Part shown: positions 18,818 to 27,846 of the stretch, one piece after another
How positions within the stretch are numbered: the first letter of the stretch is position 1
How the letters are laid out: the number at the start of each line of letters is the position of its first letter
NCBI GenBank assembly: GCA_015655375.1
Contig: JAATFD010000036.1
Location: forward strand, 186,001 to 250,000
Reading direction: 5' to 3'
From: Actinomycetales bacterium
GTDB taxonomy: Bacteria > Actinomycetota > Actinomycetes > Actinomycetales > Actinomycetaceae
DNA length: 64,000 nt
Translations under genes and position numbers: made by a program
The notes under the pieces: model-generated
What the model was told of the DNA's origin: nothing
What the model saw: only the letters and a program-made list of their open reading frames with translations
Databases searched by the model: none

Positions 18818-19540
18818 TCACCGATCCTCCCGCCGTGCCGGCTCGGCCACCGCAGGGTCGGCAAGTTCGACGTGGTCGGGAATCTCCCACTCCTGCGGAG
18901 CCCGCTCGTTCCAACTCACCGCGTGGAAGGATCCGAGCCACTGTCCCACTTCCGCGCCCTGCCACTCGAGGACGGTCGCGTGGGCATTACCCATCGCATG
19001 AGCCATGACCAGGGCAGCAGGAAGATTGTCGGCCAGACTCGCGCTCAAGGCCCGGATGATCGCCCCATGCGCGACGATGACACCGACGCCATCCTGACCG
19101 CCCAGTGCCTGTGTCCGTTCCCCGACCTCGGCAATGACCGGCAGTGCTCGAGCAAACAGAGCCCGGCCAGTCTCGCCTCCTGGCATGTGAGCATCGAGGC
19201 GTCCGTCCGCCCATGCCTCGACGATGGCAAGATAACTCGTGATCGATGTCATGTCTGTGTTCATCTCGAGGTCGCCCGCCCGGACCTCTCGGATGCCCGA
19301 ACGCACCAACGGGGTCAGCCCGAAGTGATCGAGCAGCGGCCTCGCGGTCTGACGGGTCCGGCGCAAGGGAGAGACAGCGAGCACAACCGGAGTCGCACCG
19401 ACCACTTCGCCCCATCGTCCGACTAGGTCCTCAGCCTGACGAAGGCCCGCCTCATCCAAGGGCGCACCCGGACGTGACGTGTCAAGGGCCCCCGATCGGT
19501 TCGAGGACGTCTGTCCGTGGCGCACCAGTACCAATCTCAT
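18818..19540 (-). CDS. Histidine phosphatase family protein (phosphoglycerate mutase-like)
   Basis: The 240-residue protein begins MRLVLVRHGQTSSNRSGAL, with the RHGQT phosphohistidine motif. SPLRRTRQTARPL follows, and VIVAHGAIIRAL supplies the second histidine. It lacks the LTERNYG segment of true phosphoglycerate mutases, so it is a broad-range phosphatase. Substrate is unknown. The ATG at 19540 gives the usual family start; an in-frame GTG at 19576 would add 12 residues. It follows glnE by about 46 bases. Confidence 0.87.
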   Translation of the reverse strand: MRLVLVRHGQTSSNRSGALDTSRPGAPLDEAGLRQAEDLVGRWGEVVGATPVVLAVSPLRRTRQTARPLLDHFGLTPLVRSGIREVRAGDLEMNTDMTSITSYLAIVEAWADGRLDAHMPGGETGRALFARALPVIAEVGERTQALGGQDGVGVIVAHGAIIRALSASLADNLPAALVMAHAMGNAHATVLEWQGAEVGQWLGSFHAVSWNERAPQEWEIPDHVELADPAVAEPARREDR

Positions 19541-19586
19541 GGCCTGTCCCGTTCTCCCATTTCCACGTCCACTCACATGTCGCTGC

Positions 19587-22574
19587 TCAGCCGAAGAACA
19601 AACGATCCATCACCCGACGCGAGCGCCGCGCCGCACGCAGCCAGTCCTCGTCCAGAGCGTCCTCGGACCCCGACGGGTAGCCCAGCAGGCGGGCGAGCGC
19701 GACGACCTCGCGGGTGTCCCGCGGCAAGACATCGAGCTTGACCCCCGAAGTCCGCCCCGTTGCCAAGACATTGCCCGCGCGGATCCTCGATCCGAGCTCC
19801 CAGGCTGCCCGCAGGACCGTCGCGTCGTCCCCCTCGACGAGGCCGGCCCCCACGGCGGCATCCAAGGCACCCAGCGTCGATGTCGTCCGCAGAGCAGGAA
19901 TCGCATCCGCGTGTTCCAACTGGAGCAGCTGGATGACCCACTCGACATCGCTGAGCCCACCGGGACCGAGCTTGACGTGTCGGGGAGGCTCAATGCCTCG
20001 AGGCAACCGTTCTTCCTCCATGCGGACCTTGAGCAGTCGGATCTCCCGCAGTTGCGACTCTGACGGAGCCGGTCCGTACCGGATCGGATCGATGACGCCC
20101 ATAAAGGTCGCCAGCAGGTCCTCCGGTCCCGCAGCCGGACGCGCACGAAGCAGGGCCTGACGCTCCCACACCGAGGCCCATCGCGCGTAATACTCGCGAT
20201 AGGACTCGACCGTGCGCGTCGTCGGCCCGGATCGCCCCTCCGGTCGCAGATCCATGTCCACGCCGAGGCTCATCTGCGACGTCCGCGTCCCGAGCAACGT
20301 ACGCACGCGCGCAGCGATCCGGGCCGCGGCCTCGCTTGCACGCCCCTCGTCCACCCCCGGACAGGCACGATGCACGACGAGCACATCCGCGTCGGACGCA
20401 TAGGAGGACTCGAATCCTCCATAGCGGCCCATCGCGACTAGGGCAACATCGACGAGGTGGACGCGTTCCTGTAAATCGATTTCACGGCCAGCGATCGCCA
20501 ATGCACCCGCCAACGCCGCATCCGAGGAACGAGCGATCGACGGCCTCGTCGGAGCGACCGCGCTCAGGATGTCGGCCATCCCCGCCCTCGTCACCTCGCG
20601 CGAACGGACGGCGCGCACCCGTTGGGCGGCCGAATCGGCATCCGGATGCCGTCCGACCAAGGCCGTGATTTCGCGCTCCAGCCGATCCGGCGAGGTCTCC
20701 GTCAACAGGGCATCGTCATCAAGCCACGCGATCGCCTCTGGACGATTCGACAGCGCGTCAGCGATCCACCTCGAGGTCGGGAGCATCCGGCACAGGCGCG
20801 CTGCGGCGACCCCCGAATCGCGCAGCAGGGACAGATACCAATGCGAGTCACCGATTTGCTCGGACAACGTCCGAAAACTCGCCAACCCGAGGTCGGGGTC
20901 CGCTCCATCGGCGAGCCACGCGATGAACACCGGCAGCAAGTGCCGCTGGATCGCTGCGCGCCGGGACGTCCCCACCGTCAGGGCCGTGATGTGGGCGAAA
21001 GCGCCCGCCGGATCGATATAGCCGATCGCCGCCAACCGAGCCATCGCCCCCGCACGGTCCAGCTCCGCCTCGCCGGGGCTCAGCTGGGCCGTCGCCGCGA
21101 CGATCGGCCGATAGAACACGTCCTCGTGGAGTGCCCGCACCCGGGCCCGCACCCGGGAGATCTCTGCAGAGAGCGCTTCTGCCGATGGGAACGCGACCGG
21201 GTCAAGAGAACGTCCCATCACGCGCAGCTCGCGGACGTCCGTCGGAATCAGATGGGTGCGCCGCATTCGCGGCAACTGGGCCCGGTGCTCAACGGCGCGC
21301 AGGAAGCAGTAGCAGCGGGTCAATTCGGCGGCGTGTCCACGGGCAACGTAACCACCAGCGCTCAGTGCCTCCAGCGCGGAGACCGTGTCGCGCACTCGTA
21401 GGGACTCGTCGGTGCGGCCATGGACGAGCTGAAGCAGCTGGACCGTGAACTCGACATCGCGCAGGCCACCCCGGCCGAGTTTGAGCTCCCGATCGACCTG
21501 GTCGCGTGGGATATTGGCCTCGACCCTGGCCCGCATCGCGCGGGCGTTCTCCACGAATCCCGGTCGTCCCGCCGCATTCCAGACGAAGGGTGCCGCCGTC
21601 TGCTCGAAGGCTTCCCCGAGCTGCCGGTCCCCCGCACTCGCCCTGGCCTTGAGTAGAGCCTGGTATTCCCAGGTCTGCGCCCATTTCGTGTAGTAGACGG
21701 CGTAGGAGTCGAGCGTCCGGACCAGTGCCCCATCGCGTCCTTCTGGGCGCAGGCTCGCGTCGACCGCCCACAGCGGCTGCTCCGATCCCGCGCCCGAACA
21801 GATCTGCGCGGTCAGTGCCGCCAGCCGCGTCCCGATCTCAACGACCTCGCGTTCCTCGGTGGCACTGTCGGCGGGCTCCGCAATGTGAACGACGTCGACA
21901 TCGGAGATGTAGTTGAGCTCGCGCGCACCCGTCTTTCCCATGGAGATGATCGCAAGACGCACCCGTCCCTCGGGATCGATGTCACGCCGGGCCAGTGCCA
22001 GCGCCGCGTCCAACGCAGCGTCGGCGAGATCCGCCAGGGCGCGGCCAACCATTGGCATGTGGGAAATGGGATCCTCGCAGGTCAGGTCCTCGGCCACGAT
22101 CGACAACAGGAGCTGCCGGTAGGTCCGACGCACATTGTCGGCGTCCGCGCCTTCGGCCGCCACCGGCACCGCTGAACCAGGATCGGCACCGACCGCCCGC
22201 ATCAGCGCCTCGCGCGGATCCGGCTCGTCCTGCCACACCGCGTGCACCCGGTCGGGATGGGAGATCACGTGGTCGCCGAGCGCCCGAGATCCACCGAGCA
22301 CGGCGACGAGGCGGGTCAGTCTGTGCTCGTGCTCCCCGATCAGCTCCTCAACGAGCGCGGGGTCTGCCTCGGCGAGCCTGACCATCTGCAGGGTAGCCAG
22401 ATCCGGGTCGGCGGCCTTCGAGAGCACACTCACCCAGCCGGCGGCCCCACCAGGCAAGGTGTCGAGAAGACAGGCGGAGGACCCGACCTCGGTGAACCCC
22501 CGGGCGCGCAAATCCGCGCCGTCCAGAGGCATCCCTCCCGGCCCGAGATCTCCCATCGTTGCACGCGGCGCCAT
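19587..22574 (-). CDS. glnE: Bifunctional glutamine synthetase adenylyltransferase/deadenylyltransferase
   Basis: GlnE switches type I-beta glutamine synthetase off and on by adding or removing AMP. The 995-residue protein has two nucleotidyltransferase halves. The first carries MGKTGARELNYISDVDV and the second MGRYGGFESSYASDADV, each followed by LRPEGR. Helical domains lie after each. The ATG at 22574 overlaps the glutamine synthetase stop by one base (TGATG), so the two are co-translated; longer upstream starts would run through that gene. In actinobacteria glnE is usually beside a glnA2-type gene, as here. Confidence 0.95.
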   Translation of the reverse strand: MAPRATMGDLGPGGMPLDGADLRARGFTEVGSSACLLDTLPGGAAGWVSVLSKAADPDLATLQMVRLAEADPALVEELIGEHEHRLTRLVAVLGGSRALGDHVISHPDRVHAVWQDEPDPREALMRAVGADPGSAVPVAAEGADADNVRRTYRQLLLSIVAEDLTCEDPISHMPMVGRALADLADAALDAALALARRDIDPEGRVRLAIISMGKTGARELNYISDVDVVHIAEPADSATEEREVVEIGTRLAALTAQICSGAGSEQPLWAVDASLRPEGRDGALVRTLDSYAVYYTKWAQTWEYQALLKARASAGDRQLGEAFEQTAAPFVWNAAGRPGFVENARAMRARVEANIPRDQVDRELKLGRGGLRDVEFTVQLLQLVHGRTDESLRVRDTVSALEALSAGGYVARGHAAELTRCYCFLRAVEHRAQLPRMRRTHLIPTDVRELRVMGRSLDPVAFPSAEALSAEISRVRARVRALHEDVFYRPIVAATAQLSPGEAELDRAGAMARLAAIGYIDPAGAFAHITALTVGTSRRAAIQRHLLPVFIAWLADGADPDLGLASFRTLSEQIGDSHWYLSLLRDSGVAAARLCRMLPTSRWIADALSNRPEAIAWLDDDALLTETSPDRLEREITALVGRHPDADSAAQRVRAVRSREVTRAGMADILSAVAPTRPSIARSSDAALAGALAIAGREIDLQERVHLVDVALVAMGRYGGFESSYASDADVLVVHRACPGVDEGRASEAAARIAARVRTLLGTRTSQMSLGVDMDLRPEGRSGPTTRTVESYREYYARWASVWERQALLRARPAAGPEDLLATFMGVIDPIRYGPAPSESQLREIRLLKVRMEEERLPRGIEPPRHVKLGPGGLSDVEWVIQLLQLEHADAIPALRTTSTLGALDAAVGAGLVEGDDATVLRAAWELGSRIRAGNVLATGRTSGVKLDVLPRDTREVVALARLLGYPSGSEDALDEDWLRAARRSRRVMDRLFFG

Positions 22575-23908
22575 CAATTGACCTTGAGGAACTGACGGAT
22601 CTCCTGGGGCGTGATCTGGTCGCGGTATTCCCGCCATTCCTCGTCCTTGTTGCGCAGAACGTACTCGAAGACGTCCTCGCCAAGCGTCTGCGCGACGAGA
22701 TCGGATTCGCGCATCAGTGTCAACGCGGACTTCAGCGAGGTCGGCAACGACTCGATGCCGAGCACCCTGCGCTCGCGTTCGGAGAGGTCCCACACGTTGT
22801 CCTCGGCCTCCGGGACAAGTTCCAGCCGATTCTCGATGCCGTCCAAGCCCGCTGCAATCAGCACGGCGATCCCCAGATAGGGATTGACCGAGGGATCCAT
22901 CGCCCGATACTCGATGCGCGCCGAGTGCTTCTTGGCAGGTTTGTAGAGCGGCACGCGCACCAGCGCGGACCGGTTGTTGTGTCCCCACGCGACGAACGAG
23001 GGCGCCTCACCTCCACCCCACAGGCGCTTGTAGGAGTTGACGTATTGGTTCGTGATTGCGCAGGTCTCGCGGGCATGCGCCAAGAGGCCCGCGATGAAAT
23101 GGCGCCCCGTGTCGGAGAGCTGGTACTCCCCCGAGGCGTCGTAGAACGCGTTCTGCTCGCCTTCGAACAGGGACAGATGGGTGTGCATCCCGGAGCCCGG
23201 TCGGTCGATGAAGGGCTTGGGCATGAAGGACGCGACGATCTCCTCGCGCAGCGCGACCTCCTCGATGACCGTGCGCGCCGTCATGATGTTGTCGGCCGCC
23301 GTCACCGCGTCCACGGCCCGCAGATCGATTTCGTTCTGCCCCGGGCCGCCCTCGTGATGGGAGAACTCGACCGAAATGTCCATGTCTTCGAGCATTCGAA
23401 CCGCCCGACGCCGGAAATCGTTCGAGTCTCCCCGAGCGACGTGGTCGAAGTAGCCAGCGTTGTCGATCGGCACGATGTGATCCACCGACACCGGTTTGCG
23501 CAGCAGGTAGAACTCGATCTCCGGATGGACCATGACGGAAAAGCCCATATCCCGGGCCCGCTCGACCGTCCGCTCCAGCGCGCCACGCGGATCGGAGTGT
23601 GCCTGCTGGCCCGAGGGAGTCAGGACGTCGCAGAACATCCGGGCCACCGGATCGTCCGAGCCCCGCCAGGGCAGTTCCTGGAAGGTCGAGGCATCGGGGC
23701 GAAGGAGCATGTCGGACTCCTGGACTCGGGTCAGACCCTCGATCGATGAGCCGTCGAAGCCGATGCCCTCCGAGAACGCGTCCTCGAGCTCACCCGGATC
23801 GACGGCCACAGACTTGAGCACACCCGCGACATCGGTGAACCACAACCGGACGAAGCGAATGTTGCGTTCCGCGATCTCCTGGAGCACGCGCTCCTGCTGG
23901 ACGTCCAT
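22574..23908 (-). CDS. glnA: Type I glutamine synthetase, GlnA2-like
   Basis: This enzyme makes glutamine from glutamate, ammonia and ATP as a dodecamer. The 444-residue protein begins MDVQQERVLQEIAERNIRF and contains GIGFDGSSIEG, HEGGPGQNEID, PKPFIDRPGSGMH and VNPYLGIAV. Where adenylylated enzymes have the NLYDLP tyrosine loop, this one reads NVWDLS, so the modification tyrosine is replaced by tryptophan. AGGAGG lies upstream of the ATG at 23908. The closest named relatives are the mycobacterial GlnA2 proteins. Confidence 0.93.
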   Translation of the reverse strand: MDVQQERVLQEIAERNIRFVRLWFTDVAGVLKSVAVDPGELEDAFSEGIGFDGSSIEGLTRVQESDMLLRPDASTFQELPWRGSDDPVARMFCDVLTPSGQQAHSDPRGALERTVERARDMGFSVMVHPEIEFYLLRKPVSVDHIVPIDNAGYFDHVARGDSNDFRRRAVRMLEDMDISVEFSHHEGGPGQNEIDLRAVDAVTAADNIMTARTVIEEVALREEIVASFMPKPFIDRPGSGMHTHLSLFEGEQNAFYDASGEYQLSDTGRHFIAGLLAHARETCAITNQYVNSYKRLWGGGEAPSFVAWGHNNRSALVRVPLYKPAKKHSARIEYRAMDPSVNPYLGIAVLIAAGLDGIENRLELVPEAEDNVWDLSERERRVLGIESLPTSLKSALTLMRESDLVAQTLGEDVFEYVLRNKDEEWREYRDQITPQEIRQFLKVN

Positions 23909-23939
23909 GGACGCTCCTCCTTCTCGTTCGACGGGGGGT

Positions 23940-23966
23940 CGACGCGCGAATGCTCTCCGCGCGTCG
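23940..23966. terminator. Perfect 9-bp inverted repeat upstream of glnA
   Basis: The arms CGACGCGCG (23940-23948) and CGCGCGTCG (23958-23966) pair perfectly around a nine-base loop. It lies between the end of the SPFH gene and the glnA start, so it could end the upstream transcript or sit in the glnA leader. There is no T-run on either strand. Confidence 0.55.
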
Positions 23967-24000
23967 GCCCCGCTGTCCATCCAGGGCGACCCTGTGTCGC

Positions 24001-24960
24001 TCAGACCTCTGCCGGCGGAGCAGATGCAGGCGCTGTCGCGCTTGGCAGCCTCGAGGGTGTCGGAACAGACGCTGCGCCCGAGCCGTCTGACCCGAAGCCC
24101 TTCGAGATCGCGTTGAGTGCCGCCGTCAGCTCCGTGGGAACGACCCATATCTTCGACGCGTTGCCCTGAGCGATCTGGGGGAGCGTCTGCAGGTACTGGT
24201 AACTGAGCAGATCCGGCGTCGGATTGCCATCGTGAATCGCGGAGAACACGGTCTCGATCGCCTCGGCGTCGCCCTTGGCACGGGTGACGGCAGCCTGGGC
24301 CGCACCCTCAGCCTTGAGAATCGCCGATTGTTTTTCACCCTCGGCCTGGAGGATCTGCGACTGACGAACGCCCTCCGCCGTGAGGATCGTGGCGCGCTTG
24401 TCACGCTCAGCACGCAGCTGCTGTTCCATCGCTTGCTGGATCGAGGGTGGCGGATCGATCGCCTTGAGCTCGACCCGATTGACGCGAATGCCCCAACGTC
24501 CAGTCGCCTCATCGAGCACGCCACGCAACTGTTGGTTGATCTGGTCACGGCTGGTCAGGGTTTGCTCGAGGTCGAGGGAACCGATGACATTTCGCAGCGT
24601 CGTCACGGTCAGCTGCTCGATCGCCTGGATGAAATTGGCGATCTCATAGGTGGCATGCATCGGATCATTGACCTGGTAGTAGATCACCGAGTCGATGGAG
24701 ACCACGACGTTGTCGGCCGTGATGACCGGCTGGGGCGGGAAACTCGTCACCTGCTCACGCAAGTCAACGCGGCTCGCGATCCGGTCGACGAAGGGAACGA
24801 CCAGATGCAGACCGGCGAACATGACGGAATGGAACTTGCCCAGGCGCTCAACGACCAGGGCGCGCGACTGCGGCACGACCTGGACAGCCCGAGCGATGAT
24901 GACAACGACGAAGATGACGATGAGGGCCAGGATGATCAGCCCGATGAGGTTGTCCGGCAC
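24001..24960 (-). CDS. SPFH/band 7 membrane protein (stomatin-like)
   Basis: The 319-residue protein has one N-terminal membrane helix (LIILALIVIFVVVIIA), then an SPFH domain with GKFHSVMFAGLHLVVPFVD, EQTLTSRDQINQQL and RWGIRVNRVELKAIDPP. A coiled-coil rich in A, E and Q follows, ending in a Pro/Ala tail. Such proteins form membrane scaffolds often paired with NfeD proteins, and an NfeD gene is directly upstream. A GTG start has AAGGAGA before it. Confidence 0.92.
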   Translation of the reverse strand: MPDNLIGLIILALIVIFVVVIIARAVQVVPQSRALVVERLGKFHSVMFAGLHLVVPFVDRIASRVDLREQVTSFPPQPVITADNVVVSIDSVIYYQVNDPMHATYEIANFIQAIEQLTVTTLRNVIGSLDLEQTLTSRDQINQQLRGVLDEATGRWGIRVNRVELKAIDPPPSIQQAMEQQLRAERDKRATILTAEGVRQSQILQAEGEKQSAILKAEGAAQAAVTRAKGDAEAIETVFSAIHDGNPTPDLLSYQYLQTLPQIAQGNASKIWVVPTELTAALNAISKGFGSDGSGAASVPTPSRLPSATAPASAPPAEV

Positions 24961-24992
24961 TTCGGTTCTCCTTCCGGAGGGATTGGATGGGG

Positions 24993-25460
24993 TCAGGCCA
25001 CTTGGTCGGATGGCGTGGCAACGGTCATGTCGACCGGGCCGACCACTGCGGTCGCCCCGTCAATGGAGATCACTTTCACGGGAGTGCCTGCGGGGAGCTC
25101 CGTCGAGTCAAAAGTACGGGCGCTCCATGCGTCACCGGCCAGACGGACCCGGCCGTCCGCCCCGCTCAGCCTCGTCAGGGCAACGGCCTCGAGGCCGATG
25201 AGGCTCTGGGCATTGGTGCGCACGTCCGGCGTGGATCGTAAGAGGTGGGACTTCGCCCATGGCCGCACGAGCACCAGCAGTACCAGGGCCGCCACGGCGA
25301 ACAGAATGACCTGACCGACCACAGGCAGGCCGAGGAGGGAGCCAAGCCCCGCAACGATCGCAGCGATCGCGAGCATGAGGAAGATCAGGTCCACCGTCAG
25401 CACTTCGATGATCCCGAGGCCGAGCCCCGCAACCACCCACCACCACCATTCGACGTGCAT
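24993..25460 (-). CDS. NfeD-family membrane protein
   Basis: The 155-residue protein starts MHVEWWWWVVAGLGLG. Two or three hydrophobic segments (VDLIFLMLAIAAIVAGLGSL and VILFAVAALVLLVLV) precede a small soluble OB-type domain containing GRVRLAGDAWSAR and GTPVKVISIDG. This is the short NfeD form, whose partner is the adjacent SPFH protein. A GGAGGAGA site precedes the ATG. The pair likely shares a promoter. Confidence 0.9.
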   Translation of the reverse strand: MHVEWWWWVVAGLGLGIIEVLTVDLIFLMLAIAAIVAGLGSLLGLPVVGQVILFAVAALVLLVLVRPWAKSHLLRSTPDVRTNAQSLIGLEAVALTRLSGADGRVRLAGDAWSARTFDSTELPAGTPVKVISIDGATAVVGPVDMTVATPSDQVA

Positions 25461-25523
25461 CTCGATCGTTCTCCTCCCCCGCGGCCGGACCGCGGACTGC
25501 GTAGCTCCGTCAGGGAGCCCGTG

Positions 25524-26345
25524 TCAGGACACCGTGCGGGATCCCGTTCCCTGATGGGGCGCGTCAATGCCATGGGCCCACCAGCGCCCGTCGGTGCGCC
25601 CTGCGGTCAGCGGCAGACCAAAAGCCCGGGACAACGTGACACCGGTCAGGATCTCCTCGATCGGCCCGGCCGCCACGATGCGCCCGTCCGACATGACGGC
25701 CGCGTGAGTGAATCCGGGAGCGATCTCCTCGATCTGGTGGGTGACGAGGACCAGTTGCGGGGATCCTTCATGCCCGGCGATCTCATTGAGAGCGCCAACC
25801 AGGAGCTCACGCGCCCCGAGGTCGAGCCCGGCCGTCGGTTCATCGAGGATGAGGATCTCTGGATCAGTCATGAGGGCACGAGCCAACAACACCCGTTGCC
25901 GTTCGCCCTCCGAGAGAGTCCCGAAACGCCTGTCGGTCAGCCCGGACACGCCGAAAACCGCCATGAGGTCGTCGGCCCGACCGGTGTCGGCATCCTCGTA
26001 ATCCTCGTGGTAGCTCACCGATTGCCCCCACGCGGCCGTGAGGATGACGGACCGGACCTTTTCCGACCCGGGAATGCGCTGGGCCAGACTCTGGGAGGCG
26101 AAGCCCACCCGGGTCGACAGTTCCGCGGGGTCGTGAGAGCCGATCCGGGCGCCGAGCACGCTCGCGGTCCCGGACACCGGCGCCTCCCGACCCGAGATGA
26201 CCCGGACGAGGGTCGTCTTCCCCGCACCGTTGGGGCCGACGATCACCCAGTGCTCCCCCACGTGGGTGGTCCACGAAACGGACTTGAGAATCCGGGTGTT
26301 CCCGCGTGCCACCGTGACGTCCGCGAGATCGACGACTGTCTCCAT
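25524..26345 (-). CDS. Orphan ABC transporter ATP-binding protein
   Basis: The 273-residue protein has Walker A GPNGAGKTT, signature LSEGERQRV, Walker B ILILDEPTAGLD and a switch histidine in VLVTHQIEEI. No permease or binding-protein gene is adjacent, so either its membrane partner is elsewhere or it is a non-transport ABC protein of the YlmA type. A TAGGCT hexamer (26352-26357, minus strand) ends six bases before the ATG and no ribosome site is visible, so the message may be leaderless. Confidence 0.87.
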   Translation of the reverse strand: METVVDLADVTVARGNTRILKSVSWTTHVGEHWVIVGPNGAGKTTLVRVISGREAPVSGTASVLGARIGSHDPAELSTRVGFASQSLAQRIPGSEKVRSVILTAAWGQSVSYHEDYEDADTGRADDLMAVFGVSGLTDRRFGTLSEGERQRVLLARALMTDPEILILDEPTAGLDLGARELLVGALNEIAGHEGSPQLVLVTHQIEEIAPGFTHAAVMSDGRIVAAGPIEEILTGVTLSRAFGLPLTAGRTDGRWWAHGIDAPHQGTGSRTVS

Positions 26346-26412
26346 GGCTGCAGCCTATCGGTCCGGCACCTGCTCCATCGACCCCACGACCCGGCGGGGC
26401 GCTCCGGGTGAC

Positions 26413-27642
26413 CTAATTCCTGAGAAGCGATCGATACAGGTCGACCGTCGCGCGTCCCACCGAGTCCCAGGAGAACTCGGCGCGGGCGCGCGCCAGCCCC
26501 GCCTGGCCCATGGTGTGGGCGAGGGCAGGATCCTCCAACAACCGTGTCACCCGCTCAGCGATGTCGGCTTGGAAGCGTTCGGCACTGATCGGGGTGCCCG
26601 TCCCGTCGTGTTTCTGCACGATCGGAATCAAGTATCCGGTCTCCCCGTCGACAATGACATCGGGAATGCCGCCGGTATCGGTGCCGACCACCGGCAGGCC
26701 CATCGCCATCGCCTCCAGATTGACGATCCCGAGAGGTTCATAGACCGAGGGCGTGATGAAGACGTCGGCCGCGTCGAGAATCGCCCTCAGCTCCTCGTGA
26801 GGCAGCATCCGCTCGATGAAGACGATCCCACTGCGCTCCTGCTGGAGGGAACGCACGAGGCCATCGACCTCGATCGAGATCTCCTTCGTGTCGGGGGCGC
26901 CGGCACACAGGACGATCTGGGCGTCGGCCGGAAGATGCCTGGCGGCGCGCAAGAAGTACGGCAGTCCCTTCTGGCGCGTGATCCGACCGACGAAGACAAC
27001 GGTGGGGCGCGTGGGATCGATGCCGTTGTCGGCGAGGACAAGGCGCTGGAGCTCGCGCTCCTCCTCGGTTTGCAGAGCGTGCCATTTCTCGAGGTCGATC
27101 CCGTTGTGAATGACGTGGACGCGATCGGAGTCGATCGTCGGGTAACACCGCAAGATGTCCTCGCGCATGCCCCGGGACACCGCCACGACCGCCGCTGCGG
27201 CCTCGAAGGCCGTGCGTTCGATGAAGGAGGACAGCCGATACCCACCGCCGAGTTGCTCGGCTTTCCACGGCCGCAACGGCTCCAGGGAATGAGCAGTGAC
27301 GACATGGGGAACATCCTGGATCAACGACGAGACATGTCCGGCGAAGTTCGCGTACCACGTGTGGGAGTGGACGAGGTCAGTGCCCTCCGTGGAGGCAACC
27401 ATCGACAGATCGACGCCCATCGTGCGCAGCGCAACGTTGGAGCCGGCCAATTCGGGAAGTTCCAGATGACCGACGACGCCAGGATCGGCTCCGGTCTCTC
27501 CCGGGACGCGAGGCCCATCAAAGGCCTGCACCCTCAGGTCATCGACGAGTCTGCGCAGAACCCGGGCCAGCTCGGTAACGTGAACGCCCGCACCCCCGTA
27601 CACATGGGGCGGGAACTCACGGGTGAGCAGATCGACGCGCAT
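26413..27642 (-). CDS. glgA: Actinobacterial glycogen synthase/GT4 glycosyltransferase
   Basis: This 409-residue GT4 enzyme transfers glucose from an ADP- or UDP-sugar in alpha-glucan or maltose-1-phosphate synthesis. It begins MRVDLLTREFPPHVYGGAGVH, and later shows VVFVGRITRQKGLPYF and PSVYEPLGIVNLEAMAMGLPVV. In mycobacteria the equivalent protein is also called GlgM. AGGAGG lies five bases before the ATG at 27642. It is divergent from glgC, which makes its likely ADP-glucose donor. Confidence 0.92.
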   Translation of the reverse strand: MRVDLLTREFPPHVYGGAGVHVTELARVLRRLVDDLRVQAFDGPRVPGETGADPGVVGHLELPELAGSNVALRTMGVDLSMVASTEGTDLVHSHTWYANFAGHVSSLIQDVPHVVTAHSLEPLRPWKAEQLGGGYRLSSFIERTAFEAAAAVVAVSRGMREDILRCYPTIDSDRVHVIHNGIDLEKWHALQTEEERELQRLVLADNGIDPTRPTVVFVGRITRQKGLPYFLRAARHLPADAQIVLCAGAPDTKEISIEVDGLVRSLQQERSGIVFIERMLPHEELRAILDAADVFITPSVYEPLGIVNLEAMAMGLPVVGTDTGGIPDVIVDGETGYLIPIVQKHDGTGTPISAERFQADIAERVTRLLEDPALAHTMGQAGLARARAEFSWDSVGRATVDLYRSLLRN

Positions 27643-27846
27643 GCGAACCTCCTGTGTCCGAGATGAGCCTAGCCGGTGACGCCGCGCGCGGAGCGGGGCT
27701 TCCGGTTGGTTCACCGCCCAGCGTGCCCGACGTCGCCTCGCATCCCCATGTCCGGGCCCCGATCGTCGTGCACGAACGCACCTAACACGGGGTGGCCCGA
27801 CGGAAACACGCCCTCCTCACCTGCTCTGTCGCATAGTCTTGGGGCC
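27643..27846. promoter_or_regulatory. glgA/glgC divergent promoter region
   Basis: These 204 bases separate the divergent glycogen genes. TAGTCT at 27834-27839 stands seven bases before the glgC ATG, with no ribosome site between, suggesting leaderless transcription of glgC. No clear operator was seen. Confidence 0.5.
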
